The notes under the pieces are model-generated. The model saw only the letters and a program-made list of their open reading frames with translations. It did not search any database and was not told where the DNA came from. Position numbers and translations under genes: made by a program. Of a DNA stretch of 64,000 nt, positions 45,120 to 53,407 are shown in pieces. Each line of letters opens with the position of its first letter. The stretch's first letter is position 1. The stretch is from Betaproteobacteria bacterium UKL13-2 (lineage in GTDB: Bacteria; Pseudomonadota; Gammaproteobacteria; Burkholderiales; Usitatibacteraceae), in assembly GCA_001602455.1 (NCBI GenBank), contig CP012157.1, positions 2,537,733-2,601,732 of the forward strand. The letters run 5' to 3'.

Positions 45120-47849
45120 ATGGACAACCCCTCGTTTGACCAGGCAATTCAACGCTTGTTTCGTGCATCTCGCTATGCAGAGCGAATGATGTCCGCCCAC
45201 CCCGATCACCTGCCCTGGCTACGCAAACACGCCGAAACGTCGGCGGTGGCTACCGTGGCTGCCCTCGCACAAGCGGCCAGGGCGACCTCGACGGACGCAT
45301 TTGATCAACAACTCCGCCGTGAGCGTCAACAGGCGATGCTCGCGATATTGTTCCGCGACATCAATGGGTTGGCGGATTTAGATGAGGTCGTGACCGCGAT
45401 CTCGGCGTTCGCCGACCACGTCGTCGCAGCGACCCGTACCCACCACGCTCAGGCCTTGCTGGCCGAGTTTGGGATTCCCCCCTCCGACAACAGCGACCTC
45501 ATGATTGTTGGTATGGGCAAACTCGGTGCGCACGAACTGAATGTTTCGTCCGATATCGATTTGATCTTCGTCCACCGCGCCGATGGCGAGGCGAATGCTG
45601 AGGCTGAGCGGAGCTGGCACGAGTTTCATGCCCAACTAGGGCGCCGCATCATCCGCTCAATCGATCAACTCACTGAGCACGGCTACGTGTTTAGGGTCGA
45701 TATGCGGCTACGTCCATTCGGCGATAGCGGCCCCTTGGTCAGCTCGCTCGCCTCATTAGAATCGTACTTTTTGCATCAGGCACGACCGTGGGAGCGATAT
45801 GCATGGCTCAAAGCACGCGCAATGACGGGTGAGCCCAACAATATTGAACAACTGGAGGATCTCATCTCCCCGTTTGTGTTTCGCCGCTACCATGATTACG
45901 CCGCGATCGATGAAATGCGTGCGCTACATTCGCAGATTCGTGCAGAAGCGAACAAACGCGGCAAACAAAACGATATCAAAGTCGGGGAAGGTGGCATCCG
46001 CGAAATCGAGTTCGTCGCCCAGCTCAATCAACTGATCCGCGGCGGCCGCAACGGTAGCGTGCGACACGCCGATCTGCAAACGCGGAGTACGCGCGAAGCA
46101 CTCCAGCAACTGACCCGCCACAACATTCTTTCCCACCAGCGGACAAGCGCATTGTCAGATGCCTACACCTTTTTGCGCAAACTCGAGCACCGCCTCCAGT
46201 ATCTTGACGATACGCAGACGCAATCGCTGCCGTCAAATGCTGATGACCAACAACGCATCACCGAGGCGATGGGCGTCGATACTTGGGAAGCCTTCTTCGA
46301 TACACTCACAGCGCATCGTAGTACGGTTACCGCAGAATTTGAAGCCGCATTTGGTGACACCGAGGCTCGCCTTGAAAAACGAAAAACCCTAGATAATACG
46401 GGAAGTTTCAGGCTAAATGCTCTGGAAACGCCCGTCAATACTAGGGTTTATCAAGCGGATGCGCGGCCAAAAATCGCTGAACGGGTCAGTCATTGGCTCG
46501 CGTCAAGCCGGATGCAATCACTTTCGCCACGGCTGCGTAGCCGACTCGAATTACTGATCGAGCGCGCGGTTCAAGTTTGCGGTGAAGTCGATACCTCAAC
46601 GATAACGCTGTTTCGTCTGTTTGATTTGCTTGAGGCCATCGACAAGCGCGAGACCTACCTCGCATTCCTGACCGAATATCCCGACGCACTCATTCGCGTG
46701 GCTCGAATCGCCAACCATAGCGCGTGGGCCGCCACCTTATTACAGCGCCATCCGATTCTGCTCGATGATGTGATGTTCTCTACGCAAGGGGCAAGTACAG
46801 TAAACCCCGGTCGCGCACTCATCGACTGGAAACACGAACGCGCCGCAATCGACGCTGCGTGCGACAGCGCCGCCACCGATGTTGAGCACCAATACGAGCT
46901 GTTGCGCCATGCCAAGCAGCGCATCACCTTAAAGCTCAATATTGCCGACATTGAGGGTCGACTCGGCGTGATGGGTCTCTCGGATGAGCTGTCGCTACTT
47001 GCCGATATGCTGGTGGATATCACTGTCAAGCTGGCATGGCGCTCAATCCAAGCTGCCGATGCTGCCCCATCATTACCATTCGGATTTGCCGTCATCGGCT
47101 ACGGCAAATGGGGCAGCAAAGAGCTAGGCTACGCTTCCGACCTCGATATGGTTTTTTTATATGACCCAGGGCGTGCAGCCTCGGTCGAAACAGTGGCAAA
47201 GCTGGCACAGCGTGTCAATAGCTGGCTCAACACCATGACGGCCGGCGGTGTGCTGTATGAAACCGATCTTCGGCTGCGCCCGGACGGTGTCTCGGGTCTG
47301 CTGGTATCCACCGTCGACGCATTTCGAGACTACCAACTCAACCGCGCCTGGACTTGGGAGCATCAAGCGCTGACCCGCGGTCGTTGGTGCGCGGGAGACC
47401 CGGCACTGCTCGCCCCATTTGAGGCAGTGCGGGCAGAAGTACTTTGCAAGCCGCGCGATGTCAGTGTGTTGAAGCGCGAGATCATCGAGATGCGGTACAA
47501 GATGCGCACGGAAAAAAAAGATAAGCCAGATTTACTCGACCTCAAAAACACTGAAGGCGGCATTGTGGACATCGAGTTCATCGTGCAGTTTTTAATACTT
47601 GCGCATAGCTTTCTGCACCGCGAGTTTCTCGGCAATCTAGGCAACTTCGCGCTGCTCGCTCGCGCTGCCGCGTTGGGGCTCATCGAAGAAGAGCGTGCCG
47701 CCGAAGTCGGCAAAGCCTACCTCGCTTTTCGTGAACGCCTCCATCGCGCACAAAATAACAGCGAGCGCAAAGCGTGGATTCATCCTGATGAACTGATGAC
47801 CGAACGAGCCGCCGTTACTAAACTTTGGCGGGCGATCTTCGACGAATAG
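45120..47849 (+). CDS. glnE: Glutamine synthetase adenylyltransferase/deadenylylase GlnE
   Basis: GlnE (909 aa) controls glutamine synthetase by adenylylation and its reversal. The N-terminal deadenylylase half has VGMGKLGAHELNVSSDIDLI; the C-terminal adenylyltransferase half has VIGYGKWGSKELGYASDLDM. Both nucleotidyltransferase centres (GxGK...SDxD) are intact. A 66-bp imperfect palindrome (46384-46449) lies in frame in the linker near residues 422-443. Divergent from yhdP. No strong ribosome site at the ATG. Confidence 0.97.
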   Translation: MDNPSFDQAIQRLFRASRYAERMMSAHPDHLPWLRKHAETSAVATVAALAQAARATSTDAFDQQLRRERQQAMLAILFRDINGLADLDEVVTAISAFADHVVAATRTHHAQALLAEFGIPPSDNSDLMIVGMGKLGAHELNVSSDIDLIFVHRADGEANAEAERSWHEFHAQLGRRIIRSIDQLTEHGYVFRVDMRLRPFGDSGPLVSSLASLESYFLHQARPWERYAWLKARAMTGEPNNIEQLEDLISPFVFRRYHDYAAIDEMRALHSQIRAEANKRGKQNDIKVGEGGIREIEFVAQLNQLIRGGRNGSVRHADLQTRSTREALQQLTRHNILSHQRTSALSDAYTFLRKLEHRLQYLDDTQTQSLPSNADDQQRITEAMGVDTWEAFFDTLTAHRSTVTAEFEAAFGDTEARLEKRKTLDNTGSFRLNALETPVNTRVYQADARPKIAERVSHWLASSRMQSLSPRLRSRLELLIERAVQVCGEVDTSTITLFRLFDLLEAIDKRETYLAFLTEYPDALIRVARIANHSAWAATLLQRHPILLDDVMFSTQGASTVNPGRALIDWKHERAAIDAACDSAATDVEHQYELLRHAKQRITLKLNIADIEGRLGVMGLSDELSLLADMLVDITVKLAWRSIQAADAAPSLPFGFAVIGYGKWGSKELGYASDLDMVFLYDPGRAASVETVAKLAQRVNSWLNTMTAGGVLYETDLRLRPDGVSGLLVSTVDAFRDYQLNRAWTWEHQALTRGRWCAGDPALLAPFEAVRAEVLCKPRDVSVLKREIIEMRYKMRTEKKDKPDLLDLKNTEGGIVDIEFIVQFLILAHSFLHREFLGNLGNFALLARAAALGLIEEERAAEVGKAYLAFRERLHRAQNNSERKAWIHPDELMTERAAVTKLWRAIFDE
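46384..46449. repeat. 66-bp imperfect palindrome within the glnE reading frame
   Basis: Outer arms AAACCCTAG (46384-46392) and CTAGGGTTT (46441-46449), inner arms ACGGG..GTTTC and GAAAC.CCCGT. Length is exactly 22 codons. Its right inner arm GGAAACGCCCGTC also occurs in the palindrome at 37127-37139. Confidence 0.75.
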
Positions 47850-47854
47850 CCCAT

Positions 47855-48377
47855 TCAAGTAATCATTCCATCAATGGATAAGCGGTCTTCACACCTGAGC
47901 CACTGGATTAGATGATAATCAAATATCATTTTCTCGATTGAATTATTCTCCCCCTCTTTAAGCAAAAATATATCGCCCGCTTCCGCCAAAAGAGAAAAAA
48001 TATTTCCTCTTTCTGCATCAAAAAATTTCACAGTCACTAGCAGTGAATCTTTTTTTCCGCCCATACTTATGTAATACTATTTATAGTAAATGGTAGCTCA
48101 ATTTTCTCTTCTATGGGGGATGTCTTAATTAATTCATCAGGCTCTATTGGGAAACTTACCACATACTCTTCTTTGTCTGAATCAACTTCTCTAAGAATAA
48201 CTTTTTCTTGGTCAGCCAATGCTTGAAAATATTGGCCATTAGATTAGATAACGCAAAAACAAAAGTGTCCGTCAATATTTCCCACGACTTATCACGATTA
48301 ACAAGAGTCAGCTTTGATAAATTCACCACCTGCTTTCCCAATAATAAATCAAAGACTTTATTGATATTTATTTCCAT
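47855..48377 (-). pseudogene. Immunity-like gene of an A+T-rich island, broken by frameshifts
   Basis: ATG 48377 starts MEININKVFDLLLGKQVV; at 48240-48249 a direct repeat TCTAA-TCTAA (minus strand) shifts the frame, and the protein-like reading continues NGQYFQALADQEKVILREVD to ELPFTINSIT and a stop at 48067-48069. Three bases on, ATG 48064 opens a further 69 codons (KKDSLLVTVKFFDAERGNIF). All three pieces could be one protein of about 170 aa with two shifts, or two adjacent genes with one. No family recognised; base composition and neighbours suggest an immunity protein of a polymorphic toxin. Confidence 0.55.
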
Positions 48378-48427
48378 ACTATTGCCGTTTTACCTTTTGT
48401 GGCGTTTAAAAATTCACCGTTCGCTTT
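48368..48427 (-). pseudogene. Short coding remnant upstream of the immunity-like gene
   Basis: A minus-strand frame reads KANGEFLNATKGKTAIVWK and stops at 48368-48370, overlapping the ATG of the next gene by a few bases, as toxin C-termini commonly overlap immunity starts. Only 19 codons remain; assignment as a toxin C-terminus is inference. Confidence 0.3.
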
Positions 48428-48480
48428 TCAGATTTTGTTTCATCGCGCCCACAAGAGCCAAAATTATAAATTCTAATAAA

Positions 48481-48936
48481 TTATAAATGACACTGAAATG
48501 CTTCATAAATTAGCATTTCAAAAGAATCAAATGTTTCCGTTAAACTTAACGAAACGCGATCAAGAATTTGATATTGCTTAGCCGAAATACAATAAACGTA
48601 ACTATCTATTCCTGATTCTCCAAAAAACAGTAAATCCAAACAATCTTCATTTTCACGATAAATTAAATTCAAATCTACAAATCCAAGAATTTTTACATCA
48701 GCGCAACCAACTATTGGAATTGTTTCACTGGCAAAAATTTGTAATCCATTCCACATTAAACCATTAGTTATACTCAGAAATTTTATATAGCCATCTGGTA
48801 GCGTGCAATTTAATTGATTTTCTACTTTTTCTTTTAATTTAATAAGCTTTTTAGGGCTGCAAGGAGGCTGCATTGATCGTTGAAATTCTTGTTGTTCTTG
48901 AGCTATTTTTTCAAGAATTTGATCATAACATGTCAT
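48481..48936 (-). CDS. SMI1/KNR4 (SUKH)-family protein, probable toxin immunity protein
   Basis: 151 aa, A+T-rich codons unlike its neighbours. The pattern LKEKVENQLNCTLPDGYIKF, LSITNGLMWNGLQIF, then DLLFFGESGIDSYVYCI fits SUKH/SMI1-KNR4 proteins (YrhA-like), which in bacteria usually neutralise contact-dependent or polymorphic toxins. No intact toxin gene is adjacent, so it looks like an orphan immunity gene. Starts at ATG 48936, no clear ribosome site. Confidence 0.75.
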   Translation of the reverse strand: MTCYDQILEKIAQEQQEFQRSMQPPCSPKKLIKLKEKVENQLNCTLPDGYIKFLSITNGLMWNGLQIFASETIPIVGCADVKILGFVDLNLIYRENEDCLDLLFFGESGIDSYVYCISAKQYQILDRVSLSLTETFDSFEMLIYEAFQCHL

Positions 48937-48978
48937 AATTTAAATCCAGAATATAAAAGTCAAAATGAGGAATAAAAT

Positions 48979-49026
48979 TTAGGGTGTTGAAGGATAAAAA
49001 ACCACTAGATAGTCGCCCCTACAAAA
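48979..49026 (-). pseudogene. Possible toxin C-terminal remnant upstream of the SUKH gene
   Basis: A short minus-strand frame ends RGDYLVVFYPSTP and a stop 43 bp before the SUKH start. It has the position expected of a toxin tail, but is too short to identify. Confidence 0.2.
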
Positions 49027-49063
49027 TTCAATTTAGCCAGAAAATTTGACGATTGTCCAACAG

Positions 49064-49213
49064 CTAAGCGAACGGGAATCGTCGAAAAGTTGCGCTAGCC
49101 GCAGCAACAAACGCGAGCGCAAAAAGACCCGTGAAGCCCAAGCGGATGATTGCCCGCATTAACCAGCGGATGTTGTGGCCCGCCGCACAACTAATCACAT
49201 GCAACGCATCCCC
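49064..49213 (-). mobile_element. Remnant of an IS5-family transposase gene (C-terminal end)
   Basis: The minus strand encodes about 49 codons to TAG 49064, reading GDALHVISCAAGHNIRWLMR then AIIRLGFTGLFALAF. The GDAL..xLCAAGxNxRxLLR pattern is the end of IS5-type DDE transposases. The catalytic part is absent. The element marks the recN side of the A+T-rich island. Confidence 0.65.
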
Positions 49214-49221
49214 GATCGCGC

Positions 49222-49267
49222 CTCGCGCGCGCGGACGTGCAACTCGCGCGCGAGAACGTGCATCTCG
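49222..49267. repeat. Two-unit 21-bp GC-rich tandem repeat
   Basis: CTCGCGCGCGCGGACGTGCAA is followed by the related CTCGCGCGCGAGAACGTGCA(T), then CTCG. It lies between the IS relic and repeat copy D. Confidence 0.5.
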
Positions 49268-49273
49268 CCTCCT

Positions 49274-49365
49274 CGGCGAAGGAGGAACGATCCAAACTGG
49301 TTTGCCAATTTCTCAGAGGCAAGGCGCTTAGAAGCAGCGATCGCGCTGTGAAGTATTCAGGCTCG
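49274..49365 (-). repeat. Dispersed repeat, copy D, overlapping the recN stop
   Basis: On the minus strand it starts in the last codons of recN (GCCTGAATACTTCACAGCG, containing the TGA stop), continues with CCTTGCCTCTGAGAAATTGG and ends in GGATCGTTCCTCCTTCGCCG. Confidence 0.85.
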
Positions 49366-51060
49366 CTTCGCCGCACCTGCCAGCATTTCCTCTGCGTGCT
49401 TGCGCGTCGTCGCGGTGATGGTCATGCCGCCGAGCATACGCGCGATTTCCTCCACGCGGGCTTTCCTGCTGAGCAGAACAATATTGGTGGTCACCACGCC
49501 GTCGCTGGCACCCTTGGCGACTTGAAACTGATGAACCGCACAGGCAGCAACTTGTGGCAAGTGTGTCACCGCAAGCACCTGATGCTTCGCGTCGCTGCCA
49601 CCAGACTTGGCACCCGGCTTTTCCCCCAATCGGCGTAGAAGGCGGCCCACCACCTCGGCCACACGGCCGCCGATACCAGAATCGACTTCATCAAATATCA
49701 TCGTCGCGACGCCGCCGCGTGCGGACGACATCAGTTGAATGGCGAGCGATACCCGTGACAATTCACCGCCCGACGCAATCTTGGCCAAAGGGCCAAGGGT
49801 TTGCCCCTCGTGCGCCGCCACCAAAAACTCGCAGCCCTCAAGCCCTGAAGCACCCGGCTCGCGTGGTACAAATTCCACGGCAAACCGCCCGCCTGGCATC
49901 GCCAATTCTTGGAGCGATTTTGTGATTTCGGCTGAAAATGTTTTCGCAGCACTTTGGCGCGTGCGTGTGAGCTTCTTTGCCAGTTCGCGGTATGCTGCTT
50001 CAGCGGCCGATTCTTTGGTGATCAGATCGTCGAGCGATTGCCCCCCTCCCAACGATGTTAGTCGGTCACGTTTTTGTTGCAGGTAGTCGGGGATCCACGC
50101 GGGCTCGATGCGGAACTTCCGCGCCATTTCCATCACAGCCGATATCTCACGATCACAATCGGCCAACCGTGCCGGATCGACTTCTAGTTTGCGCAGATAA
50201 TGCCGAAGACTCGACACCGCTTCACCAAGTTCAACGCTGGCAGTGGTCATCAAATGATGGATGTCTCTAAGCGCCGGGTCGGCATCAACGGCGTTGCCAA
50301 CCTCATGCGCTAGGTCATCCACAATGCCAATCACCGAATTGTCCTCCTCGGATAAACCACTAATTGCATTCTCAGCCACTGAGATGAGGCTGGCTGCGTT
50401 TGCAAGACGTCGCTGCTCGGCCAATGTTTCTTCCCAGCGTGCGGGCGTGAAGTTCAGTTTTTCGAGTTCGCGAATGTGCCAAGTGAGTTCCTCAAATTCG
50501 CGCGCAATCGCGGCTTCATTGTCTTGCCGCGTGGCACGAATATTGGCGAGCTCTGACCACTGTGCGTAGGCGGCTGCCACGGCAGTACGCGCCGACGTAT
50601 TGTCGGCATAGTCATCGAGCAGCGCTAGTTGCGCATCACGCCTCAACAGTGTCTGGTGTTCATGCTGCCCGTGAATATCAACCAGCTTTTCGCCAAGGTC
50701 GCGCATCTGAGAAAGCGTAACGGACGAGCCATTGATAAACGCCTTTGAACGGCCGCCGGCGTCGATAACCCGCCGGAACAAGCACACGTTGGCGTCATCG
50801 TCGGCAAGCTCGTTTTCGGTAAGCCACCTGCGAGCATCAGCGACATTAGCGAGATCAAATTCAGCCGTAATTTCTGACTTCGATTGCCCAACCCTGACTG
50901 GATTGCTCTCGGCTCGTGCCCCCAGCGCCAGCGATAGGGCATCAATCAGGATTGATTTTCCTGCCCCTGTTTCGCCAGTGAGCGCACTAAAGCCAGATTC
51001 AAAATCAAGCTCGAGATGGTCAACAATGACAAAGTTGGTGATGGTGAGTACGCGCAGCAT
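49357..51060 (-). CDS. recN: DNA repair protein RecN
   Basis: RecN (567 aa) is an SMC-like ATPase in double-strand break repair. Walker A is in LTGETGAGKSILIDAL (about 28-43); central coiled coils follow; the C-terminal ABC signature LASGGELSRVSLAIQL and Walker B ATMIFDEVDSGIGGRVAEVV are intact. The last codons and stop belong to repeat copy D, so the C-terminus may have been altered by it. Confidence 0.97.
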   Translation of the reverse strand: MLRVLTITNFVIVDHLELDFESGFSALTGETGAGKSILIDALSLALGARAESNPVRVGQSKSEITAEFDLANVADARRWLTENELADDDANVCLFRRVIDAGGRSKAFINGSSVTLSQMRDLGEKLVDIHGQHEHQTLLRRDAQLALLDDYADNTSARTAVAAAYAQWSELANIRATRQDNEAAIAREFEELTWHIRELEKLNFTPARWEETLAEQRRLANAASLISVAENAISGLSEEDNSVIGIVDDLAHEVGNAVDADPALRDIHHLMTTASVELGEAVSSLRHYLRKLEVDPARLADCDREISAVMEMARKFRIEPAWIPDYLQQKRDRLTSLGGGQSLDDLITKESAAEAAYRELAKKLTRTRQSAAKTFSAEITKSLQELAMPGGRFAVEFVPREPGASGLEGCEFLVAAHEGQTLGPLAKIASGGELSRVSLAIQLMSSARGGVATMIFDEVDSGIGGRVAEVVGRLLRRLGEKPGAKSGGSDAKHQVLAVTHLPQVAACAVHQFQVAKGASDGVVTTNIVLLSRKARVEEIARMLGGMTITATTRKHAEEMLAGAAKRA

Positions 51061-51073
51061 GATGGATCGGATA

Positions 51074-51949
51074 CTAAGAATTGCGCTCGGCCCAGTGCAG
51101 CTTGGAACGCAGCATGGCGTAGTAGGAGTGCCCGTTTGGATGCAGCAAGGTTAGCGGGTTCGGATGCGCACGAACAACAACGACATCGTCTGTATCGGGG
51201 TCGAAGAACGATTGCACATCGAAGTTCACGCGTGCGTTTTGGCCGCGCAATAGCCTGACGCGGACTTCAGAAGTACTCGGAATGGCAACGGGGCGGTTGG
51301 ATAAGGTGTGCGGCGAAATCGGCACGAGCGAAATCGCCGGAAGACTCGGATGCAAAATTGGACCGCCGCTGGATAGCGCGTAGGCCGTCGAGCCAGTCGG
51401 CGTCGAGATAATCAACCCATCGGCTCGCAAGCTGTAGACGAACTCGCCATTCACTTCGACCGCGAATTCGATCATCGAGCCCATGGCGCCGCGACAGACC
51501 ACGACATCATTGAGCGCAACGGTGGAAAAAATCGGCTTACCTTCGCGCACCACGGAGCCTTCGAGCAGCAATCTTGGCTCGGTGGTGTAAGCGCCATCAA
51601 GCATTTCGCCCAATACTGACTCAGTCGAATCTGCGGCAATATCGGTCAAGAAACCGAGTGTACCCAGATTGATTCCTACCAGCGGCACATTGGCATCGGC
51701 GACCTTGCGGGCGATGCCGAGCAGCGTGCCATCGCCACCGAGGGCGATGGCCAAATCGGCACCGGCGAATACTTGGTTCAGTGGCGCGGCAATATCTGGC
51801 TGCCGTGCCGCCAGTTTGGCCGTACGCTCATCCATCTGAATACGAATACCGCGTTTGGCCAAAAATGTCTGTAACACGGCGAGCGGACCGGCAACCCCTG
51901 AGCCGTCTAATTTGCCAACAATGGCGACTGTGTGGAATTTTTTTGACAT
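51074..51949 (-). CDS. nadK: NAD kinase
   Basis: Phosphorylates NAD to NADP. The 291-aa product has GGDGT (71-75) in LAIALGGDGTLLGIAR, the NLGTLGFL segment and SPTGSTAYALSSGGPILHP-like sequence (STPTGSTAYALSSGGPILHP). It lies 14 bp upstream of recN on the same strand and diverges from hrcA across a tandem repeat. Confidence 0.97.
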   Translation of the reverse strand: MSKKFHTVAIVGKLDGSGVAGPLAVLQTFLAKRGIRIQMDERTAKLAARQPDIAAPLNQVFAGADLAIALGGDGTLLGIARKVADANVPLVGINLGTLGFLTDIAADSTESVLGEMLDGAYTTEPRLLLEGSVVREGKPIFSTVALNDVVVCRGAMGSMIEFAVEVNGEFVYSLRADGLIISTPTGSTAYALSSGGPILHPSLPAISLVPISPHTLSNRPVAIPSTSEVRVRLLRGQNARVNFDVQSFFDPDTDDVVVVRAHPNPLTLLHPNGHSYYAMLRSKLHWAERNS

Positions 51950-52000
51950 ACCCTGATTAAATCACACCACCGCCGCGTCAACTCAGACTGGCCTGCTCGA

Positions 52001-52110
52001 TGGCGCTCGATGGCGCTCGATGGCGCTCGATGGCGCTCGATGGCGCTCGATGGCGCTCGATGGCGCTCGATGGCGCTCGATGGCGCTCGATGGCGCTCGA
52101 TGGCGCTCGA
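52001..52110. repeat. 10-bp tandem repeat, eleven copies, in the nadK-hrcA promoter region
   Basis: TGGCGCTCGA is repeated eleven times without a mismatch, preceded by a partial unit (CTGCTCGA at 51993-52000). It fills the middle of the 305-bp gap between the divergent nadK and hrcA genes. The rest of the gap, 52111-52254, holds a TACAAT hexamer next to the hrcA start. The perfection of the array suggests recent slippage. Confidence 0.95.
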
Positions 52111-52242
52111 TAGTTTTTAGCCCCCCGCAGATTAGCCGCGGCAGATGTGGTTGCCCCCGAGGCCGGAAGGCATTGACGCCTAAAAATTCTAGCTCACCCC
52201 CATTCATTTCGCGATTTTCCACCGAGGCGGGCAAATTTTTCT

Positions 52243-52248
52243 TACAAT
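52243..52248 (+). promoter_or_regulatory. Possible -10 element of a leaderless hrcA transcript
   Basis: TACAAT ends 6 nt before the hrcA ATG (52255), and no ribosome site is visible. If used, transcription would begin at or next to the A of ATG. A good -35 is not evident, so this is tentative. Confidence 0.35.
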
Positions 52249-52254
52249 CAACAT

Positions 52255-53268
52255 ATGATCAACAACCGCGCACAGACTCTGCTGAAGTATTTCGTCGAAC
52301 GCTACATCGCCGACGGGCAGCCGATTGGTTCGCGAACGCTGTCGAAATTCTCCGGTATGGAGCTATCCGCAGCATCGATCCGCAATGTCATGGCCGACCT
52401 TGAGGAAATGGGCTACATCGCGAGCCCACACACCTCGGCAGGCCGCATACCCACACCAAAGGGCTATCGTTTTTTTGTCGATACCCTGCTCACCATCCAA
52501 CCGCTTGAGCAAATCGAGCAGCAGACACTCCGCGACCAGATCCGACCCGACGACCCGCGTCAAGTGGTCGCGGCTGCCTCCCAGATGCTCTCCGAGTTAA
52601 CCCACTTCGCGGGTATTGTCATGACCCCGCGCCGCATCGGTGTCGGGCTAAAGCACGTTGAGTTCATGCCGCTTTCGGAGCGCCGCGTCCTGCTTATCAT
52701 CGTCGCCACGGATGGTGATGTCCAAAACCGGATTGTCATCACCGAAAGGCCAATTTCACCGGCGCAGTTAGTTGAGGCTGCAAATTACATCAACGCCAAC
52801 TACGCGGGTGTGGAGTTTGATCAACTGCAAAGCCGAGTCAAGCATGAGCTCTCGCAATTGCACCGAGACATCTCTACGTTAATGGCCGCAGTCGTGGAGG
52901 CCCGCGGCACCGGGACAGACGCCTCCGGCGTCGTGGTTTCAGGTGAGCGTAAATTACTCGACGTGAACGATATTTCGTCTAATATGTCGAGCCTGAAAAA
53001 GTTGTTTAACCTGTTTGAAGCAAAATCGCAGTTGTACGAACTACTGGATGTCTCCCAGCGGGCGGACGGTGTGAAGATTTTTATTGGTGGCGAGTCAGAG
53101 ACGATGCCGTTGGATGAATTTTCGCTGGTGACTTCACCTTACGAAGTCGATGGACAAATTGTTGGCACGGTAGGCGTGATCGGGCCAACTCGTATGGCCT
53201 ATGAGCGTGTTATTCCAATCGTCGACGTCACCGCAAAATTACTCTCAAGCGCCCTCAGTCAACACTAG
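52255..53268 (+). CDS. hrcA: Heat-inducible transcription repressor HrcA
   Basis: HrcA (337 aa) represses chaperone operons by binding CIRCE elements. N-terminal winged helix (RAQTLLKYFVERYIADGQPI; SAASIRNVMADLEEMGYI; SPHTSAGRIPTPKGYRFFVD) and C-terminal domain (VIGPTRMAYERVIPIVDVTA) are intact. No CIRCE (TTAGCACTC-N9-GAGTGCTAA) is seen before grpE, dnaK or hrcA here, so its targets, probably groESL, lie elsewhere. Confidence 0.96.
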   Translation: MINNRAQTLLKYFVERYIADGQPIGSRTLSKFSGMELSAASIRNVMADLEEMGYIASPHTSAGRIPTPKGYRFFVDTLLTIQPLEQIEQQTLRDQIRPDDPRQVVAAASQMLSELTHFAGIVMTPRRIGVGLKHVEFMPLSERRVLLIIVATDGDVQNRIVITERPISPAQLVEAANYINANYAGVEFDQLQSRVKHELSQLHRDISTLMAAVVEARGTGTDASGVVVSGERKLLDVNDISSNMSSLKKLFNLFEAKSQLYELLDVSQRADGVKIFIGGESETMPLDEFSLVTSPYEVDGQIVGTVGVIGPTRMAYERVIPIVDVTAKLLSSALSQH

Positions 53269-53407
53269 CCAACCCTCTTTTTTTGCGTGCACCGCAGCCC
53301 GCGCAAGACCTCGCTTGCAAATTGTTGAGCGTCCCGCGGGAAACCACTTTTCTGCCGCGAGACACTCATCTCAACAAAACTAAGACCACCCAACCGCTCG
53401 CTCGCTC

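Noticed and set aside
52001-52110. Possible CRISPR array
   Set aside because: Units are 10 bp with no spacers; it is a simple tandem repeat.
51983-52234. Repetitive ORF on the minus strand across the 10-bp array (AIERHRAPSS repeats)
   Set aside because: The frame is open only because 30 bp (three units) encode a stop-free 10-residue repeat; no start signal and it lies in a promoter region.
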